A stretch of DNA of 64,000 bases from Streptomyces syringium (GTDB taxonomy: Bacteria; Actinomycetota; Actinomycetes; Streptomycetales; Streptomycetaceae): NCBI RefSeq assembly GCF_017876625.1, contig NZ_JAGIOH010000001.1:620001-684000 (forward strand). The letters are read 5' to 3'. Numbering within the stretch: position 1 is the stretch's first letter; every line of letters begins with the position of its first letter. A program made the position numbers and the translations under genes. The notes under the pieces were generated by a model that was given only the letters and a program-made list of their open reading frames with translations, was not told the origin of the DNA and made no database searches. Shown here one piece after another: positions 60,194-64,000 of this stretch.

Positions 60194-62110
60194 TCAGCGC
60201 CGTGCGCCGGCGGGACCGGGCCCGGGCAGGACGACGGTGTGGGAGCCGGGCTCCAGCGAGCGCGTCGTGCGGTGCGGGCCCGCGACGTCCCGCCAGGCGA
60301 TCTCGACGGTGACGGGCCCCCTGTCGCCCTTGCCCAGCCCGAACAGCAGCTCGGTGCTGTTCACGCCGGTGTGCCCGTTGGCCGGCTGCAGTTGCTGGGC
60401 CTGTACGCGCCCGTCGGCGGTGCGCACGGTGACCCGGGCGCCGATGGCCGGGGTGGTGGCGGTGCCGCCCGGTACGGTCGTGGGCACCCTCAGGCGCAGG
60501 GCGAGGTGCTGCCCGGCGGGGCTGACATTGCGGTAGTGGACGGATCTGCCCCACTGGTTGGCGACGACGATGTCCAGGCGGCCGTCGCCGTCGGCGTCGG
60601 TGAGGGCGAAGGACCGGCTGGGCACCTTCTGGTCGAGTCCCGTGGCGCGGGCGAGGTCGGTGTAGCGGCCGGCGGCGTTGCGCACCCAGAAGCGGTTGGT
60701 GGCGGCGCCGGAGAGGTCGTCGCCGGTGGTGAGGCGGGGCCAGCTCGCGGGGTGGTGCAGCACGCTGTCGTTGGCCATGGCCAGCTCCTGCAGCTCGGGC
60801 CATTTGTTCGTGGGGCCCTTGATGAAGCCGACGGCCTGCAGGATCTCGGGCCTGCCGTTGTTGTCGAAGTCGCCGGTCTTGACGTCCCAGGACCAGCCGG
60901 AGCGGGCCAGGCCGAGCTCCTCGCTGCGGTCGCGATAGGGGGCGGTGCCCCGGGCGAGGTCGGAGACCGGACCGTCGCGGGTGAAGACGAAGTTGGACTC
61001 CTCCAGGGCGTACGGGAGCGTGATGTTGCTGACCAGGATGTCCGGTTCGCCGGTGCCGGCCAGGTCGGCGAAGGCCACGCCCATGCCCTTGTACGAGTCG
61101 TGGCCGAGCACCTTGGACTTGGGCGTGGTGAACCCGCGCCGCCCCTCGGTGAGGGCGAAGTCGGCGGTACCGGGCCGGGAGCGGTTGGCCAGCAGCCGGT
61201 CGGGGCCGAAGTCGTTGGCGAGGTACAGCTCCGGCAGGCCGTCGCCGTCGAGGTCCTGGGCGCCGAGGGCCAGGGCCCAGCCGTGCCGGACCCCGGAGGG
61301 CAGGGCTCGGGGGACGTCGCGGAAGCCGGCGGCGGGTTCGGTGCCGCCGCGGCCGGAGGTCCACAGCAGGACGTGGGTGGTGCCGGCGTTGCGGGCGTTG
61401 GACATGCCGTCCTGCATGGCCATCCGGGGATCGTCGGCGGCCCGGGTGTCCAGGACGCGGGCGCCGTCGGGGAAGTAGTTGCCGACGACGAGATCGGGGT
61501 GACCGTCACCGTCGAGGTCGGAGTGGTTGACGGTGGTGGTGTTCCACAGCTTCATGGGCGAGACGAGTTCCTGCGCCCGGAACGCGTCGGCCGAGGGCAC
61601 GGTGCCGGCGGTGCGCAGGAAGAGGACCGGGGAGCGGCCCCAGTAGTAGACCAGCACGCCGGTCAGGCCGTTCTGCGCGAAGTCGCCGGTGACGCAGCCC
61701 ATCGGGGACATGGTCCGCGGGTCCCAGGGCAGCCCGCGGGGCGTCAGCGTGAAGGGGGCGTAGCGGCCGGCGGAGCCGGGCAGGGGCCGGACCGTCACGG
61801 AGTCGTCACGGGGGTCGACCAGGCAGACGTCTGAGTCGCGCCCGGTGCCGGCGATGTCCCCGACGGCGGCGCCGGCGCCCACGGCCGAGATCCATGCGGA
61901 GATCCGGCGCAGGCCGGGCTGGACCGGGCGCTCGGTGCGGGCGTCCACGGGGTCGCCGTTGAGGTACGCGGCGGAGAAGCGGAACTGCCCGGCGAGCCGG
62001 GCCCGCTCCGCGGCGGACGTACCGGGCTGGGCGGCCGCTACGCCCAGACAGGTCGCGATCACCACCGCGACGAGGGGGGCGGCGAGCGCGCGCCACTGAG
62101 TGCGGAGCAT
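60194..62110 (-). CDS. unbV: enediyne biosynthesis protein UnbV (FG-GAP/ASPIC, E4 type)
   Basis: 638 aa with a signal-peptide-like N terminus (hydrophobic residues about 9-27). FG-GAP beta-propeller blades bearing calcium loops follow: DLDGDGHPDLVVGNYF, DLDGDGLPELYLANDFG, DFDNNGRPEILQ, DADGDGRLDIVVANQWG. An ASPIC/UnbV domain (ANGHTGVNSTELLFGLG) sits near the C terminus. It is a conserved warhead-cassette member, probably acting outside the membrane; the exact reaction is unknown. ATG 62110 precedes the signal sequence; 29 bp separate it from unbU. Confidence 0.93.
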   Translation of the reverse strand: MLRTQWRALAAPLVAVVIATCLGVAAAQPGTSAAERARLAGQFRFSAAYLNGDPVDARTERPVQPGLRRISAWISAVGAGAAVGDIAGTGRDSDVCLVDPRDDSVTVRPLPGSAGRYAPFTLTPRGLPWDPRTMSPMGCVTGDFAQNGLTGVLVYYWGRSPVLFLRTAGTVPSADAFRAQELVSPMKLWNTTTVNHSDLDGDGHPDLVVGNYFPDGARVLDTRAADDPRMAMQDGMSNARNAGTTHVLLWTSGRGGTEPAAGFRDVPRALPSGVRHGWALALGAQDLDGDGLPELYLANDFGPDRLLANRSRPGTADFALTEGRRGFTTPKSKVLGHDSYKGMGVAFADLAGTGEPDILVSNITLPYALEESNFVFTRDGPVSDLARGTAPYRDRSEELGLARSGWSWDVKTGDFDNNGRPEILQAVGFIKGPTNKWPELQELAMANDSVLHHPASWPRLTTGDDLSGAATNRFWVRNAAGRYTDLARATGLDQKVPSRSFALTDADGDGRLDIVVANQWGRSVHYRNVSPAGQHLALRLRVPTTVPGGTATTPAIGARVTVRTADGRVQAQQLQPANGHTGVNSTELLFGLGKGDRGPVTVEIAWRDVAGPHRTTRSLEPGSHTVVLPGPGPAGARR

Positions 62111-62182
62111 GTTCCCTCCGTGATCCGGGGGCCGGTCGGCCTTCCTGCTTCGGTGCAGCGGGGTCCGTCGGCCCGGCGGGAG

Positions 62183-63172
62183 TCAGCGGGACGCGAGCGC
62201 GCTGTCCCTGATGGTCTCCCGCCAGGTCAGGTAGTCCTCGAGGGTGCCGTCGCCGCGCAGCTTCCGCCTCGCGGCGACCGTCCAGTCCGCGGCGGTCACG
62301 GTGTCGACGCCGACGAGGCGCTGTACCCCCAGGTGCGTGTGCGCGGGGATGTGCCCGGCGAGCCGTCGCGCCTGGGCGGCGAACGCCGCCCCCTGGGCGA
62401 GGTGGTGCCAGTACGGGCCGGCCGCCTGCCGGATCCGGTCCAGCTCGGTATCGGCGGCTCCGCCGGCGTAGCAGGCGGCCAGCCCCACCCCGCTCCACAG
62501 GTGGGGGCGGCGGTCCGCCGGGAAGGCGCCGACCGTGTCGGCGATGCGCCCGGGGTCGGCGGACTCGATGAACCACAGGCTGCGGCCCAGCCCTTGGTGG
62601 CGTACGGTCCCGGCGGGTCGGAGCGGGTGCCCGCGGGCGAGCCGGGCCAGGGCGGCGCGGCCCCCGAAGAATCCCTGGGAGAAGCCGTGGCCGTCCAGAG
62701 TCAGCCACTGCAGCAGCGGGTCGAGGCCGAGCAGCCGCCGGGCGCCCGGCAGCGGCACCCGGGCCAGGGCCCATCCGGCGCCGACGTGCACGAGGTGGAC
62801 ATGGCTCCGGCCGGGGCCGTCGAGGAGCGCGGTGAGGCGGCGGTGCCCCCGGCCCAGGCGGAGGAGGTCGAGCAGGGCGCAGGCCATGCCCGCCCCTTCG
62901 TAGGCGAAGCCGCGCTCGGTGGCGTCGAGGACGGCGAGCCGCTCGTGGGTACCGGCGGTGGTGGACTCGACGGCGGTGTTGAAGCCGGCGAGGAAGGAGC
63001 GCGCGTGGCGCTCCAGGACGCGACGGCTCTCCGTTCTGCCGCAGTGGAACCCGCGGACGGAGAAGTCGGCCATCTCGTCGCGCAGTCGTAGGCGGCGGGC
63101 CCAGGGGGAGGGTGGTGGGCCGGGCCGGGCACGGTAGGGCGAGCGTGGATGTGCGAAGGGCTTTCCGGGCAT
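62183..63172 (-). CDS. unbL: enediyne biosynthesis protein UnbL (DUF1702, E3 type)
   Basis: A 329-aa DUF1702 protein, as in enediyne cassettes: GFHCGRTESRRVLERHARSFLAGFN, YEGAGMACALLDLL, LTLDGHGFSQGFFGG, GLGRSLWFIESADPGRIADTV and GVGLAACYAGGA are the typical blocks. Function unknown. ATG 63172. It is the first gene of the cassette, and a promoter-like pair lies about 80-110 bp upstream. Confidence 0.92.
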   Translation of the reverse strand: MPGKPFAHPRSPYRARPGPPPSPWARRLRLRDEMADFSVRGFHCGRTESRRVLERHARSFLAGFNTAVESTTAGTHERLAVLDATERGFAYEGAGMACALLDLLRLGRGHRRLTALLDGPGRSHVHLVHVGAGWALARVPLPGARRLLGLDPLLQWLTLDGHGFSQGFFGGRAALARLARGHPLRPAGTVRHQGLGRSLWFIESADPGRIADTVGAFPADRRPHLWSGVGLAACYAGGAADTELDRIRQAAGPYWHHLAQGAAFAAQARRLAGHIPAHTHLGVQRLVGVDTVTAADWTVAARRKLRGDGTLEDYLTWRETIRDSALASR

Positions 63173-63253
63173 GTGCGACCCCCGTCCTCAGGGTGGTGCG
63201 ACGCCGTGGAGTTCCCCGTGCTGGTCCTCAACCGGACTCGAACACAGTGCGTA

Positions 63254-63282
63254 TTGCTATCAGTTACGGAAGTGACGGTCAA
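63254..63282 (-). promoter_or_regulatory. promoter-like pair upstream of the warhead cassette
   Basis: On the minus strand TTGACC (63282-63277), 17 bp, then TAGCAA (63259-63254). The -35 is good, the -10 moderate. It stands in the unusually A/T-rich gap between the SDR gene and unbL and could drive the unbL-to-thioesterase operon. Confidence 0.45.
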
Positions 63283-63344
63283 CACACCGGGGAGGATGGG
63301 GTGGGGGATTCTGCCGAAAAGCCCGAATCGCTCGACGGCGGGCC

Positions 63345-64000
63345 CTATGCCAGCTGCTCGGCCGGGCGCAGCAGCACTTCACCGATGGCCATGTGGCGGG
63401 GGCGGGTCACGACGTGGACGATCGTCCCGGCGACATCGGACGGGCGCATCGGCTCGCCCGGGTCGAAGTCCCCGGCGAGGGCCCCGAGCACCTCGGGCCG
63501 GGAGTGCCGCGGCAGTTCGGTGGCGACGAAGCCGGGTTCGACGACACAGACCCGCAGGTGGCGGCGCGCCACCTCTTGGCGCAGGGCCTCGCTGAAGCCG
63601 TTCACACCGAACTTCGCGGCGTTGTACACGGCGGTGTTCGCTGTGGCGACGCGGCCGCCGAGCGAACTGACGTTGACGAGATCCGCGACGTGCCGGGGGC
63701 CGTCGGCGGCGGCGCGCAACAGGTGCGGGAGGGCGGCACGGGTGACGAGGGCCGTGCCGAGCAGGTTGACGTTCACCATGCGGTGCCACTCCTCGGCGGG
63801 GGCGTCCTCGACGGGGCCCAGCAGCAGGACGCCGGCGCTGTTCACCACGATGTCCAGCCGCCCGGTCGCGGCCACGGCGGCCGAGACGGCCGCCGTGGCG
63901 CCGGCCTCACCGCTGAGATCGGCCTCGGCGACCACGGCACGGCCGCCCGCGGCGGTGACCGTCGCGGCCGTCTTCTCCAGCCGGTCGCGGCGGCGGGCGG
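63345..64000 (-). CDS. short-chain dehydrogenase/reductase (cut by window edge)
   Basis: The C-terminal ~218 residues of a classical SDR are visible, starting inside the cofactor half (RRRDRLEKTAATVTAAGGRAVV). NSAG is present, catalytic Ser in VNVSSLGG, and Tyr/Lys in AVYNAAKFGVNGFSEAL, so this one is catalytically complete. The C-terminal GEVLLRPAEQL resembles the YdfG-like/serine-dehydrogenase SDR group. It is on the same strand, 172 bp upstream of the enediyne cassette. It could be a tailoring enzyme; the N terminus lies beyond base 64000. Confidence 0.9.
   Translation of the reverse strand, partial: ARRRDRLEKTAATVTAAGGRAVVAEADLSGEAGATAAVSAAVAATGRLDIVVNSAGVLLLGPVEDAPAEEWHRMVNVNLLGTALVTRAALPHLLRAAADGPRHVADLVNVSSLGGRVATANTAVYNAAKFGVNGFSEALRQEVARRHLRVCVVEPGFVATELPRHSRPEVLGALAGDFDPGEPMRPSDVAGTIVHVVTRPRHMAIGEVLLRPAEQLA

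Noticed and set aside
1-64000. CRISPR arrays, tRNA and rRNA genes
   Set aside because: No regularly spaced repeats, cloverleaf-like segments or conserved rRNA sequence were noticed on either strand by eye; a tRNA scan was not run.

Overview
The window looks like a Streptomyces chromosome segment, probably an arm or accessory region. GC content is very high, third positions are strongly G/C, and GTG starts with GGAGG-type ribosome sites are common. Mycothiol-type enzymes, a bldA-type TTA codon pair, a streptomycete-order gas vesicle cluster and an enediyne polyketide synthase all fit that genus. No rRNA, tRNA or CRISPR array was seen.

Layout. 1-3.7 kb: a NarL-type two-component system (regulator cut by the left edge) and a large secreted protein. 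3.7-11 kb: metabolic and regulatory genes (asparaginase, amino-acid permease, acetyltransferase, ArsR-like regulator with divergent MFS exporter, DinB-like protein) between two decayed transposases, IS630-like and IS5-like. 11.2-17.6 kb: a PAS-LuxR regulator facing a three-gene, translationally coupled operon of ATP-grasp ligase, glucan-water-dikinase-like enzyme and MFS transporter. This operon carries two TTA codons and has a perfect 16-bp-arm palindrome in its divergent promoter region. It is my best candidate for an undescribed small-molecule system.

17.4-28.7 kb: a HAD-like secreted protein, an SDR with an altered active site, a MarR regulator, then a stress islet. The islet holds a small heat-shock protein with divergent regulator and two RheA-type operators, DUF2267, an HTH/Clp-N pair, small hydrophilic proteins, a PAP2 phosphatase, CbiZ and a PAS-GAF-PP2C phosphatase. 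It is interspersed with several broken genes. 28.9-34.6 kb: a complete ten-gene gas vesicle operon, gvpO-A-F-G-Y-Z-J-L-S-K, on the minus strand. 34.7-42 kb: housekeeping and accessory genes (GlsB-like, P-loop kinase-like, GNAT, AlkZ-like, VOC, F420-reductase-like, WYL regulator, maleylpyruvate-isomerase-like) and a glycosyltransferase fragment.

42.1-64 kb (right edge): an enediyne-type gene cluster. The five-gene warhead cassette UnbL-UnbV-UnbU-PksE-thioesterase runs on the minus strand; the last three genes overlap by 4 bp. Next to it is an unusual block: a membrane protein, AraC regulator, double-SRPBCC protein, ABC1/UbiB kinase, a free ketoreductase that resembles the KR domain of the cluster's own PksE, a HEAT-repeat/Asp-loop protein, an unrecognised 223-aa protein, a double-SRPBCC-methyltransferase fusion and an O-methyltransferase. 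The cassette should make the polyene precursor; the neighbouring block probably tailors it, but that is inference from position.
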